Assembly: GCA_905250115.1 (NCBI GenBank)
Contig: CAJNOI010000053.1
Coordinates: forward strand, 339,947 to 403,946
Source of the DNA: Adineta steineri
Lineage: Eukaryota > Rotifera > Eurotatoria > Adinetida > Adinetidae
Direction: 5' to 3'
Length of the DNA: 64,000 bases
The translations under genes were made by a program, and so were the position numbers. Below are positions 47,801-59,138 of the stretch, piece by piece; within the stretch, counting starts at the first letter, position 1, and each line of letters begins with the position of its first letter. Below the pieces are notes generated by a model. It did not search any database and was not told where the DNA came from. It saw nothing but the letters and a program-made list of their open reading frames with translations.

Positions 47801-50800
47801 AAATTGATTTTCGATGTTTTTTTGACCCTGCGGACACACAAGCAAACAAACAGTTTATGTCTACTGGACTCCTCTACGAGAAAGCGAATAAAATAAAATA
47901 AATTCTTTTTCTTTACTTTAATTGCTTCAAATCTTGATAATATTCTTAATGGACGTAAAGCTCTTAATGTTCTCATTGATTTAAATGCAGGAATATTTGC
48001 TATATCAAACCAATCAAGAAGATTTCCAAAAATACTTATAAAAACAATAAAAAAATCTAATCGATTCCAACCAGTTTTAAAATAATCTCGTATTCCATAT
48101 GCAAACCATTTTATTATTAATTCAAATGTAAAGACTATTGTAAAGATCTTATCAAATATTAATAAAACTTTCGAAAATAATGGATCTTCTCGTGTATGAA
48201 TATCTTCTAAAGCCTTGAAAATATAAAATATTAAATTAGAAATAATATTTTTCTTTCTTTAACTTACTAAAGTTGTACAACTAATTAATATCATAAAAAT
48301 AATAAATAATTCAAAATAACGATGTTCAACAAGACAATAAGATAAATGACGAATATATAACCATTGTTTTACAATTAATTTTGGAATACATTTATTACAA
48401 TAAGAAAATTGTTTTGATATTATTATTGGACAACAATCTGATGGAACATTAACAATTTCATGTGTTGGACGAGATGTTTCACAATTATTATTATTTAATT
48501 GTTCCATTTCAATATCTTCTTGTCTTATTGATAGATCAGTAGTTAAATCATTCAATTCTTCTAATTTATATGATGTTAATAAAGGAAGATTACCAGCTAA
48601 ATCTTGTCTACCACAAAGAGACTAAACAATAAACAAAAATGAAATAAAAAAAGCAAAAGTAGGAAGAATTTAACAAACATTATCATCGATTTCATTGATA
48701 GTATTAATCTTTTGCTCTCGTTGTTTTTTTCGATGAAATGAATGAGAAAGAAATTGTTTAATAAAATGATAAAATCGTTGAATTCTCTCAATTGCTTCAG
48801 CAATTTTATTTTCATCATCATCTTTGTCATTTAACGCATTTGAACCAAATGATGCAAGTAAAAGAGCCAAAAATAAATTTAAAATCTAATTATAAAATAA
48901 ATATCTATTTAGATTGTAAATTCGAACTTACGACAAGATTTCCAATGAAATAAGTAAATAGAAAAAATGGAATACATGGCCATCCAGCACATTCAAGACA
49001 TATCCACATTGATTCAATCCATTCACCACATAATACACGAAATACAATCATAAATGCATGAAAAAAATCATAAAAATGCCATCGTGGTAAATCTTTACCA
49101 AATTTATCCAAATATTTTTGACCAAATAACTAAAAGGAATTTAAGAAGAGATAAATTCATTAGAATAAAAGTTGAATTAACCTGCATTCCCATAACAGCA
49201 AAAATAAATACGATTATACTAAGAACTAATGTTATATTTGCTAAAGCTCCTAATGATCTTCCAATAATTGTCATAAGACGATTTAATGTTTGCCAAGATT
49301 TTGCCAATTTAAATACACGTAACTTAAGAGAGAGAGAAAGAATATTTTAATTTTTAAAAGAATAAAATTAATAAACTTACTAATCGAAATGAACGTAATA
49401 CACTTAAACCTTTTATACCTGAAAGACCTAATTCAATAAGACTAACTGTAACAATTAATAAATCAAATGAATTCCAAGGATTTTTTAAAAATTTTATTGG
49501 TGTTAATGCAATGATTTTTAATACTGATTCACATGTAAATATACTTGTAAAAATATAATTGCTTGTTATTAATATACGAGTCATTTTCTCACTTTGACCA
49601 GGATGATCAACTGCCATACATAATGTATTTAATATTATACATATTGTAATAAATAAATCAACAAATGCATCCAATATGATAAAACTAACAACATTCTAAA
49701 AAACAAATATTTTATATAATCTTAATAATTAGATTTAAATAACAATATTAAATTAACAAATACGAGAAAAAAGACAAGATTTCTGTAACAATAAGATTTT
49801 GTTTTCAAGACATCTATGTCATATACTTCGAGTATAAACAATAAAGTAAAACATTAGAAATTGATAAAACTTACTTGAAATTTTTTAAATATCTCTGATT
49901 GACAAGTCCATTCGCAACAATACATTTTTAGAGTTTTAGTTAATCTTTGACCAAATGTATTTGTTGTATTCATATCTAAAATCATAAAAGATTAACAAAT
50001 ATTTTCTAATATTAAAAATATGACCCACTTTTTGATTGAATACTTGTTCTATGTAATTGTTGAGAAGATAATATTTCAGTCATCAAAGCAGGTTCGACAT
50101 GATATAACTTTAAGATAAATTAAAAAAATCGAATAAAAATCTATTGAATTTTTACTGTTAAATTTGAATTTTGTTGAGATAAATAAGAAGATTTGTTTAT
50201 TTCTTCATTTGTTAAAATTAAATTTACATTCTCGTTGCCACTTTGAAATATTAATGATGATAATTCCATTGAATTTAATTGAATTTTCTAAAAGATTTTA
50301 CTTTTCATTTGAAAAGATAAATGTTTAAATAATTTACATTTTCATTTTCATTTTGAATATCTAAACATATTTGATCTTGTTCATTTTTTAATTGAAGTTC
50401 ATCTTCAGTTTTATGTTTTTCATTTTCTTCATTTTCAGCTTCATCTTTACTTTGTTGATCAAGATAAGATCGAGAAACAATAGCTAAGATTAAATTTACT
50501 AAATAAAATGATCCAAAAAATATAACAGAAAGAAAATAGAAAAAATGATAACGGCCAGCTGCTGATAAAACCTAAACAAACATTTCATTTCATTTCATTT
50601 ATACAAATTCAAATTTATTCATTTACTATTTGATAAAGATTTTCCCAATAATCTTGTGTCATTAATCGAAAACATGAAAGCATTGCCCAACCATAATTAT
50701 CAAAACTACAAAAGGAAATATTTTTGTAGAAAAAGAAATTCAAATTCAAATCTTACCTTGTATATCCAAAATCTGGACTAAAACAATAAAATGAATTTAA

Positions 50801-52532
50801 TTTAATATTAAAAAACAAGTAACGCTCCTCCGAGGACTCGCTCAGCTCTTTCTCGTAAAAATGCATTTTCTTCACATTTACCGTAAAAACAAATAAAAAC
50901 CGTGAAAAATCGATTTTCGATGTTTTTTTGACCTTGCGGACATACAAGCAAGCAGACAATTTATGTTTACTGGACTGTTCTCTACGAGAAAGAGAATAAA
51001 AAAAATCTTACCTTTCACCTCGATCTTTCCAGCAAACATAACCATTCGGACATTTTGTACTTCCACTTGCATTACCACAAAGTAAATATATATCATCTTT
51101 TTCATACCAATAAGCTAAACAAATTATTTTTAATCAAACTTTTCTTCATTAAATTTTCTCAATCTATAATTAGGATAATAAATGATATTATCATTTAATA
51201 ACTAGAGACTATCTATTTTATTCTATGTCTATTTCATTCGAATATACTTTTTCAAATAAATATATAGATAATTTTGAATGAAACTAATGAATATGTGAAC
51301 ATACTTTGATTATCCATTTGTTTTAAATAGAAATTATATGAGATATTAAATGAAATATTTGACGACAAATTCGAATTATTTATAAAAGATTCATAAGTAG
51401 GCACACATTTTTGTCGAAGAACACCCATATAAAGTTGGATTCCAATCTATAAGAATAAGAAAAAGAGTTTATTGAATATTTTTTCTTGAAAATGTTTAAC
51501 CAAAGCAAATATGGAAAGAATAAAAGCTGATAAAATAGCAACATCTCTTAAAGACATAAATGATTGGATTAATGAACTAACAATTGTTTTTAAACCTTGA
51601 AAAATGAATGAATGAATTATTTAAAAATATGAAATAATTTAACCAGGTACAACTGCAACAGTTTTTAATGCTCTTAATACACGAAATGTTCTTAGTACAG
51701 CAACTTTTCCCAAATTAACAAAAAATGCAACATAACTAAAATAAATAAAATATAACAATATTTTTCTATTTAAATAAATTCATACGCAATTGTAATTACA
51801 GTAAAATCCAACCAATTCCATGGATCACGTAAAAATGTATATTTTTCAAGAATAAATCCTCGTGCAAGACATTTAGTTAATGCTTCAAATGTATAAATTC
51901 CTGTAAATACATATCTATAAACATAAGAATTCTTATTGAGAAGAAATGCAAATTATCTTGACATACTCAACTGTTTCTGGTACATTTTTAAATGTCATAA
52001 ATATACAATTAGTTATAATTGTAAGCATAACTAATGTAGTAAAAATAGAATGTGTTAATATATGTATAGCTAAACGTCGAATTAAATTAAATGGAGATAA
52101 TAGAAAACAAGCTGATGTTGAACTAAATCGAAATATTGTATGATTTTTATTAATAACAACAAATACCTACAACGATTTTAATAAATAATTAAAAAAAGAT
52201 TTGAAGAAAATTTTACATACATTTTCCGTTCGATAATAATTATCGATTTCTTCAATTGGTTTTCCAATAAGTTCTTGTGGAAATTTATGTTTTAAAATTC
52301 TTGGTAATTCTTGTCCAACAGCCAAATCTTTATTAGGTATTCGTTTTTGTTCAATTTGTTCATCTTTTGATAATTTATTTCTTCGATGACGTTGAACATT
52401 ATTATCTTTATGTATTGATTGTTCTTCTAATTGTTGACAAGCAACACGTTCAGCTTCTTCTTCTCGATAATGTTTTATACGTTCAATTGATTCATGTGTA
52501 AATTCTCGGAAGATAATCGAATCATAATCCAT
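44892..52532 (-). CDS. Voltage-gated sodium channel alpha subunit, Nav1/para type
   Basis: Gene of about 7.6 kb with some thirty short introns, running from ATG 52532 ([19 protein letters not shown]) to TAA 44892. The N-terminal cytoplasmic part carries [16 protein letters not shown]. All four six-helix domains are present. The selectivity filter is DEKA: Asp in [10 protein letters not shown] (50651), Glu in [10 protein letters not shown] (49022), Lys in ATFKGWTE (47244) and Ala in CTTAGWSGV (45670), so it is predicted to be sodium-selective. The III-IV linker has [19 protein letters not shown] (MFM at 46919-46927), the arthropod-like inactivation gate. S4 segments with regular Arg/Lys are visible ([19 protein letters not shown] type in domain IV). 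The C-terminal EF-like domain reads [20 protein letters not shown]. It conducts the upstroke of action potentials in nerve and muscle. Three introns contain copies of one repeat family. Confidence 0.93.
46190..46604 (+). mobile_element. Intronic CTCTTTCTCGTA-family repeat, copy 2 (two internal units)
   Basis: Same ends and internal units as the copy at 27430-27835, about 415 bp. Lies in a sodium channel intron (domain IV region), antisense to the gene. Flanking intron sequence alone would give a normal intron of roughly 60 nt. Confidence 0.82.
47597..47890 (+). mobile_element. Intronic CTCTTTCTCGTA-family repeat, copy 3 (one internal unit)
   Basis: About 294 bp, starting ACAAGGAACGCTCGTTCGAG and ending CTCTACGAGAAAGCGAATA. 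It has one internal ATTCGAA-type unit instead of two. Flanked by AAATAATA and AAATAAAA, a possible imperfect duplication. In a sodium channel intron within domain III. Confidence 0.8.
50815..50997 (+). mobile_element. Intronic CTCTTTCTCGTA-family repeat, copy 4 (no internal unit)
   Basis: About 183 bp: only the two ends joined by TTTTTTTGACC and the CGGACATACAAGCA segment. In a domain I intron of the sodium channel; the intron minus the element is about 55 nt. Confidence 0.82.
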
Positions 52533-54104
52533 CGTGACTATTAGAAATTACATCTCTGCACACATATTTTCTACAAAATATAATTAAAGAAAAACTTTTT
52601 CTTTTACTTAAACATAAATCTATATAGAAAAGTCTATTCCTTTTTTGTTGTATGTTTTGACACTAATGAAAAGAAGATTATAATCAAACGTAAAGAGAAA
52701 ATAACCAACAGAATCTATAGAATAAGAACGTAGAGAAAGAAAATATTTTCAAAATATAAGAAACAACTAGAAAAACAACATCAATCTTAGCAAGCGGAAA
52801 ATATTCTAATATGATTTATACTATTTATTATCAAAACAATAAATAAAATGGTCTCTCACAATTATATATATATATATATACATAGAAGGAAGATTTTAAC
52901 TTGTAAACTCAAACTTTTCATTAGTTTTTTGTATATATTCACTCGATAAACAATTATACTTTGAGATACACATTCCATATTTGAATTTCTTTTCATAAAA
53001 CAAAATTTCGGAAAACTTTCATCGATTCAATACATCAAAATCATATTATAATAATTTTTGTTTACATAGATTATGATAGTCTAAATTATCATTAATATTC
53101 AAAATAGAAAAACAAAAAAATAAAACTAAAATCTGAATAATATAATATACATTATCATAGTGAATCATTTACTTTTGATTAATTCATATTTCTTGAAAAG
53201 TAATTAAAATAAATGATAATTTCATGAATAAACAAGAAGAAAAATGCAATTATATCCAATATTAAAAAACTGATTCAATCAAGTGGCAACTCTATCAACG
53301 AGAGAGAAAAAGAGAAATGTAATTAGATTTAATATACCAGAAAATGTTATTGAGTTATTTTCAAAGATAAATATCTTCTACAATTATTCAATCAACTGAC
53401 AATTCTATCAATAATAAACAAGAGATAAACAATATTATTAATTTATCCCAATATAACAAAAAGAAAAAAAATAACAGAAATAATTGATCAATTTTAATGA
53501 ATTATTTTTTGAGTAAAATAATACTATTAGAATAGATTTGCAATCCGATTAATAATCCGAAAAAATTGATTAGAATCGATTAAATTGGAAGAATTAGTTT
53601 TAATAGATTATTTCTGATTATTAATCGGATTAACAATCGATTATAATAGTGACATTTTAATGAATTTTTTGTTTCTAATGTCTTTTCTAACGATTTACAT
53701 CAACTCATTCTAATTTATGACTTTCTGATAATTCATTTTAATTATAGATATAGAAGATAAGTTCTTTTTTTAAGATTCTACTTACAGTTTGAATTTAATC
53801 TGCTAAAATTGTATTAATGAATATAGAAATTTATCGAAATCTCAGACTAAGTCGAATTTAATTCTAGTTAACAATACTTCTTTGTTTTTCCTCGAGTATT
53901 CTCTTTTATAACATAGCAGCGCGAACTGCTACACTGAAAAAAATTATCTGTAATGAATTCATGTAACACAACAATAGATAACTTAATTAAAATCGATTAA
54001 ATACAAAATATACTATTTTGTGACTCCTCTCCCCTCTTTTCCCGCATGGTAGATCTTAACAACCGGACTCAAAAGTTGTTAAGAATACAGTTAGAGTCCT
54101 ACAA
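52533..54104. other. Non-coding, 1.6 kb, with a TA microsatellite
   Basis: Presumed sodium channel promoter region. (TA)n lies at about 52865-52881. AATCGATTA/TTAATCGGATT words around 53540-53645 form a loose inverted repeat. Nothing else was recognised. Confidence 0.4.
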
Positions 54105-54250
54105 ACCGGACGGGTACCAGACACCCAGCCCGACCCGGACCTGGGTACCGGGTAAAATTCGCCGGGTCCGTTCGGGCATCGAGCGTAAAAAACAATTCGG
54201 TTCGGGTTCCGGGTAGGAGTGTATACCCGACCCGAACCGACAACTACTGA
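54105..54250. repeat. GC-rich CGGGTACC/CCCGACCCG repeat, probable transposon terminus
   Basis: A GC-rich patch of about 145 bp in AT-rich DNA with repeated GGGTACC, CCGGGTAC, GACCCG and GGTTCGGG words in both orientations. Read on the minus strand, its right end starts CAGTAGTTGTCGGTTCGGGT, the look of a hAT end. A matching left end was not found. Confidence 0.5.
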
Positions 54251-55336
54251 CATCACTAAATTTGTAACATTTTATTAATAGAGAAAATAAGAGTTGATAA
54301 TGGTATTAAATACAACAACAAATAAAATTTAAAAAGATAAAAATTTAGCGTACTTCACTTTGTCACACAACTATTTGTATAAAAAACAAAAAGTAAGTTG
54401 GAAATTATGCATGTTTGAAGTATCTATATTGCTGATAATGTGAGGTTAAAAACAATATTAAATAGATTTTTAAGTGGCGTGATTTTACAGAGAGAAGATT
54501 CGAAAATTTACTATTTTTACGCATTCCTATTAAGAGGATACCATTTCTTTTGGAGTGATTTTGCAGCGAGATATGAGATTACCATATATTCTTTTATTAA
54601 TTTGTATGCTGTCATGCCGTCTTACAAATTAAGGTTACATTTTATACGGTATCCAGTACAATATGTATGTTCTCTTAGCCTTGTTAAATCTCAGTATAAA
54701 TAAAATCAACTGCGAGGCAGTCAAAATCATAAAAATGAATAAGAATGGTATTAGTGTTTTAATCTAAAGTTCTCGACGTGAATTACATGTTCTGTCTTTT
54801 TTTGTTCTTCGCATTTCTTGATGTTTGATGTGTGTCCATTATCTCTTTTTGTATGCATCGTCGTTCTCTACGTTAGTACTTTATTCCTCGTCACTTCTTT
54901 TCATCATTTTAGGTCTTTTCTTTATGTTATTTTTGTCCTTGTCGTGTCCTCGTAAATGTTTCTTTTTGTCTTTTGAAGAAATAAAGATTTTCAAACTTAG
55001 TTTAACAAGAGTATAGATTGATCCTCGAAGTCTTGAACTCAATTTGTTTAGAAATCTGTTGCCACAGGCATAAAATTCAGTAAAACGGTTATAACTCCCG
55101 AAAGGAATGCCGTCGGCGGAAATCCTTTTACGTACTCGAGGTTCCCTACGAGATGATATGTGAATGTACGAAGTCAGATTGAGTGTCTGGGATGTTCCCT
55201 CGTTAGTTTCACCAGTTTTGTTATTAACTTTTTCTTTCTTATTTATTTACTTTTATGAAGTACAAATCATCCAAGAAGTTGATTACGGTTTATTAGTGTA
55301 GAGCATCTACGCAGAAGTTTTCTCAATACAGACTAT
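54251..55336. other. Non-coding, 1.1 kb
   Basis: Upstream flank of the amidohydrolase. From about 55060 the composition becomes more GC-rich, like the gene itself, so the transferred or rearranged segment may start here. No gene was recognised. Confidence 0.4.
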
Positions 55337-56065
55337 ATGGATACAAAATCAGAGACTTTGCGTAAAACAAAGAAAATTGCACTTATCAATGTTCGTGTAT
55401 TCGACGGACAAGTTATTCGTGAACCTAGTACAGTAGTAATTGATGGTGAACTCATCGGCGCAAACTCCGAAGGAGCTCAGGTGATTGATGGAAATGGAGG
55501 CATACTCCTACCCGGCTTGATTGACGCTCACATACATCTGGAGAATGAGGATACTCTCCGTCAAATGAGTAAATTTGGCATTACAACAGGTCTGGATATG
55601 GCTACATGGCCTCCATCCAAGCTCAACATTTTACGGAATCGAGTTGCAATGACAGATATTCGTAGTCCTGGAGTGGCAGCTACTTCCCCTGGAAGTCTAC
55701 ATAGTTGTTTATTACCATTTCCTGCCGACGAATTGGTGGCCAACCCCGACGATGCTAAAAGCTATATAGCAAAGCGTATTGCCGAAGGAGTAGATTACAT
55801 TAAGGTAGTGTGTGATGTGCCTGGTCCCGATCAAGCCACACTAAATGTACTGGTTAACGAAGCTCATAGGCACAAGAAACTGGTGATTGCACACGCATCT
55901 GCTTCCGTTCCATTTGCCATGGCTCAAGATGCTGGAGCAGATGTGATAACGCATGCACCTTGCGATAGGGCTCTCGATCACGAAGCTGCATCGCGAATGG
56001 TAGCTGAGAAACGTATTGCTGCCCCTACATTAGCTATGATGGAAGCTGTTACAAAGCCATCTTGA
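55337..56065 (+). pseudogene. 3'-truncated metal-dependent amidohydrolase ending in telomeric repeat
   Basis: The frame starts at ATG 55337 and reads 242 residues of an imidazolonepropionase/prolidase-like amidohydrolase: RVFDGQVIREPSTVVIDGEL, GGILLPGLIDAHIHLE (HxH metal ligands), YIKVVCD (candidate Lys), KLVIAHASA and ADVITHAPCD (two further metal His). The family is usually around 400 residues, and the final Asp metal ligand plus the end of the TIM barrel are missing. The frame stops at TGA 56063-56065, where GGGTGTGGG repeats begin. Composition is markedly less AT-rich than neighbours and there are no introns, suggesting horizontal origin. I infer that a chromosome break followed by telomere addition removed the 3' part. 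The remaining protein is unlikely to be active. Confidence 0.8.
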
Positions 56066-56357
56066 GGGTGTGGGTGTGGGTGTGGGTGTGGGTGTGGGTG
56101 TGGGTGTGGGTGTGGGTGTGGGTGTGGGTGAGGGTGTGGGTGTGGGTGTGGGTGTGGGTGTGGTGTCGGTGTGGGTGTGGGTGTGGGNNNNNNNNNNNNN
56201 NNNNNNNNNNNNNNNNNNNNNNNNNNNNNNNNNNNNNNNNNNNNNNNNNNNNNNNNNNNNNNNNNNNNNNNNNNNNNNNNNNNNNNNGTGGGTGTGGGTG
56301 TGGGTGTGGGTGTGGGTGTGGGTGTGGGTGTGGTGTCGGTGTGGGTGTGGGTGTGGG
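56066..56357 (+). repeat. (TGTGGG)n telomeric-type array, G-strand on plus
   Basis: Nearly pure GGTGTG units over 56066-56187 and again 56288-56357, with occasional variants (GGTGAGGG, GGTGTCGG). TGTGGG is the telomere repeat I recall for bdelloid rotifers. The same variant order (GTGGTGTCGGTGTGGG) appears on both sides of the N run, so the two sides may be one stretch assembled twice. Confidence 0.9.
56188..56287. other. Assembly gap of exactly 100 N
   Basis: One hundred unknown bases inside the telomeric array, the standard size for a gap of unknown length. Confidence 0.98.
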
Positions 56358-56372
56358 AGCTGTTTATTGAAA

Positions 56373-56445
56373 CCACACCCACAACCACACCCACACCCAC
56401 ACCCACACCCCACCCACACCCACACCCACACCCACATCCACACCC
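56373..56445 (-). repeat. (CCCACA)n telomeric-type array, G-strand on minus
   Basis: Reverse-oriented telomeric units starting after the 15-bp spacer AGCTGTTTATTGAAA at 56358-56372. This switch is in continuous sequence, not across the N gap. Confidence 0.9.
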
Positions 56446-56455
56446 TGGTTTGTCC

Positions 56456-56620
56456 AATTAAATAAGAAGAACAATAATTATTAAATATTTTTGTTCTATT
56501 CAATAAGAAGAACATTAATCAAATTTTTTGTTGAAATAAATAAAAGAAGAATACTTAAATATTTTTGTTTAAATAAATAATAAGAATATTTATTAAATTT
56601 TTTGTTAACTAGCTACTAAT
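56456..56620. repeat. AT-rich tandem repeat next to the telomeric array
   Basis: Four imperfect units built on AATAAGAAGAA followed by TTAAATATTTTTGTT or TCAAATTTTTTGTT, spacing roughly 40-55 bp. Confidence 0.55.
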
Positions 56621-57019
56621 CTTTCGATTTTGTAAAGTTTCTTACTTAGTAGCGAGTAAATCTCCACCAAGTTTTCTGGAAGATTTATCTCGAAAGAAAC
56701 TTTATTATTTGTGTATTTCATCAAGTTGAGAGACATACACATTTCTCACTAAGGACTACAAGTCATACCTATCATAATTATATAAATACGTACTTGATCT
56801 GAATGTAAAATTGTGATTATTTAAGATTTTAGCGTCTAATTTAATCTCATATTATTTCGGTATTTATTGCTGGAAAAATATTCACCTGCTTCAAACGTAA
56901 AATCACGAAAGCAAGCCTATAAACAGCAACTAATTACTTACCTTTATTAATTGTAACACAGATTAGTGGATTTACTATTGAGATCTATCAATTTAAACAA
57001 TAATTAGTAGATCTATCTT
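56621..57019. other. Non-coding
   Basis: AT-rich interval between two tandem arrays; nothing recognisable. Confidence 0.35.
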
Positions 57020-57310
57020 GATCATTTAGGTAAATAAATCATAAATTAATCTTGATTATTTAACAAAATAAATAGTATATTAAGCTTGATTATTTCAAGG
57101 GACACTTATTAAATTAATCCAGATCATTCAAAAGAATAAATCATAAATTAATCCTGATTATTTAGCAAAATAAATAGTAAACTAACCTTGATTATTTGAA
57201 AGAACAGCTATTATTAAACTAATTTTGATCATTTAAAGGAGTAAATCATAAACTTATCTTGATTATTTGACAAAATAAATAGTTCATTCATCTCGATCAT
57301 TCAAGAAAAC
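57020..57310. repeat. About 104-bp tandem repeat, 2.6 copies
   Basis: Units start with GATCATTYA at 57020, 57122 and 57227, with a partial one at 57295. Each contains AATCATAAATTAATC, TTGATTATTT and CAAAATAAATAGT. Immediately precedes the Helitron protein frame and may be its 5' region. Confidence 0.7.
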
Positions 57311-57335
57311 AATTAGTGAATTTGTTATTGAGCTT

Positions 57336-58980
57336 ATGATTTTTGAACTAGTTAAAAAGATGCCAAAAACAAAGAGAAGATCCGTATCACAAAGAAATGT
57401 CGAGATGGCCAAAAGAATGAGAGAGAGGAGAACTGATGATGAGTTTCGCTTGTTAAACAATAGACGACGAGCAAATTCTCATAAAAGTGAACGTAAAAAT
57501 CATGAATTTAAAACAGAAGAAAATAAAAGAAGAACTGAAGCTCTTAAAATTGAACGACAAAACGAAGAGTTCAGAGCTCAGGAAAATGAAAGACGATTGA
57601 AGTCACTTAGAGTTAAACGAGAAGAGGAAGATTACAAAGAGGAAGAAAGAAGAGAAAATGCATTAAGAATGCATAATACTAGAGATAAATATAAAAATAA
57701 TTTCGATGCCATGAAATCAAACTATGAGTCAAAAATAAAAGAAGGACCCACCGATATTTGTAGTTGTTGCGGTGGTTTATGGTTTGCGTATTCTATCAGA
57801 GAATATACAGTTGAAATGTTAGTAAAGAAAGGATTAAAAAAAGAATTTATCGATACAGTTTGTTATCTAAAACATGCAATTATCGAATTATGTGCTACTT
57901 GTCGAAAGGACATCATGTCAAATAAAATAACTAACCTTGCTCTATCGAATGGTTTAGCATTCTATGAAATACCGGATTGCTTGAAAATCTTGACTGAATT
58001 AGAAGAAAGATTGATATCACCACGAATTCCTTTTATGGTAATTCGAACTTTAGGCTTTTCTAAACAATTTGGTCTCAAAGGTAATTTAGTAAATGTTCCC
58101 ATGACCGTCGACACAAATGTTTCAATATTACCCGGAAGTTTTAGTGATACTTACACGATTCAATTGAAACTGATGGGACAAATGAAAAATAAAAATGCTT
58201 TTATGTATGAAACAATTCAACCAAAAGTCGTACATACAGCCGTTAAATACCTTGTTGAACAGGAACTATATAAAGATGAAGGTATTGTTATATCTAATGA
58301 CTGGATTAAAGAGTATCTCAATGAAAAAGAAAATTTCATAGTCAAAAACGAAGATAAAAAGTTTAATGAAACTGAAAATACGGAAGAAGATTCCGATCAT
58401 GACGATAATTGGAATGAAAGTGATGATAAACCAATTAATCCAGTAACTACTGAAACGTTGTTGAATGATGAGACCGAGCATCAAAATGATACTGGTATTA
58501 AATTTGCTCCAGGCGAGAATAACAGACCGATATCTGTTCTAATGGATTTGAAAGTCGATGAGTTAACATTTCCAAAAGTCTATTGTGGAAAACAACGAAA
58601 AATTAAAGAAAATGTCAAACTAACGTATGCTAAAATTGCTAAATCAGAATTAAGAATATTTGATAGAAGATGTGGTAGAGTGTCGAAACTCTTTTTCACA
58701 TAAAAGAAACTACAAACGAGAAAATTCGTTGATGCTATTTCAATAAATTTGAGAACAACAAAAAATACGAAAAACGTAACTGTTAACCAAATGCTTAATC
58801 GAGATTATGTAAATGGATTAGTACATAATGATGATGCCTTTGCATTCTTGAGATTTGATCGATCTTCACTAGCATTCTGGTAACTAAAAAAGAAAGAACT
58901 TATGGCCATGAATAGGCAACTAGAATGTGCAACAATATTTTTAACATTATCAGCTGCTGAAACACAGTGGTCAGAACTAG
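57336..58980 (+). pseudogene. Helitron protein remnant (DUF6570 and start of Helitron-like N domain)
   Basis: The frame from ATG 57336 (or 57360) is open for 455 codons. Residues 1-120 are a highly charged Arg/Glu/Lys coiled region. Next come a zinc-binding-like CSCCGGLWF and CATCRKD pair. The DUF6570 block follows: LSNGLAFYEIPDCLKILTEL, ERLISPRIPFMVIRTLGF and IVISNDWIKEYL. After TAA at 58701 the same frame continues for about 90 codons with NQMLNRDYVNGLVHNDDAF, a second TAA near 58882, and KKKELMAMNRQLECATIFLT then LSAAETQWSEL, the start of the Helitron-like N (replication initiator) domain. It breaks off at about 58980 where unrelated repeat DNA begins. The rolling-circle HUH motif and helicase are absent, so the element is dead. 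Confidence 0.8.
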
Positions 58981-59138
58981 GGGTAGTACATTTACGTTAA
59001 TTTGAGATTAAGGGTTAACGAAACCCGTTAACGTTAATATTAACGTTAACGGGTTCTGTTAACCGTTAATATTAAAATTAACGGGTAGCATTTAACCGTT
59101 AATCTACAGTTGATTAACGGTTAACGGGTTTATAATCC
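58981..59138. repeat. TTAACG-rich self-complementary insertion
   Basis: Starts GGGGTAGTAC directly after the Helitron coding sequence and consists largely of GTTAACG, TTAATATTAA and TTAACGGGTT words in both orientations. A perfect 34-bp palindrome lies at 59022-59055. Confidence 0.7.

Noticed and set aside
46190..50997. Introner-like origin of the sodium channel introns
   Set aside because: Removing each element leaves a normal intron of about 55-60 nt with its own splice sites, so the elements entered existing introns.
55978..56515. Several long frames through the telomeric array on both strands
   Set aside because: They only translate the GGTGTG repeat and the N run into dipeptide-like repeats; not genes.
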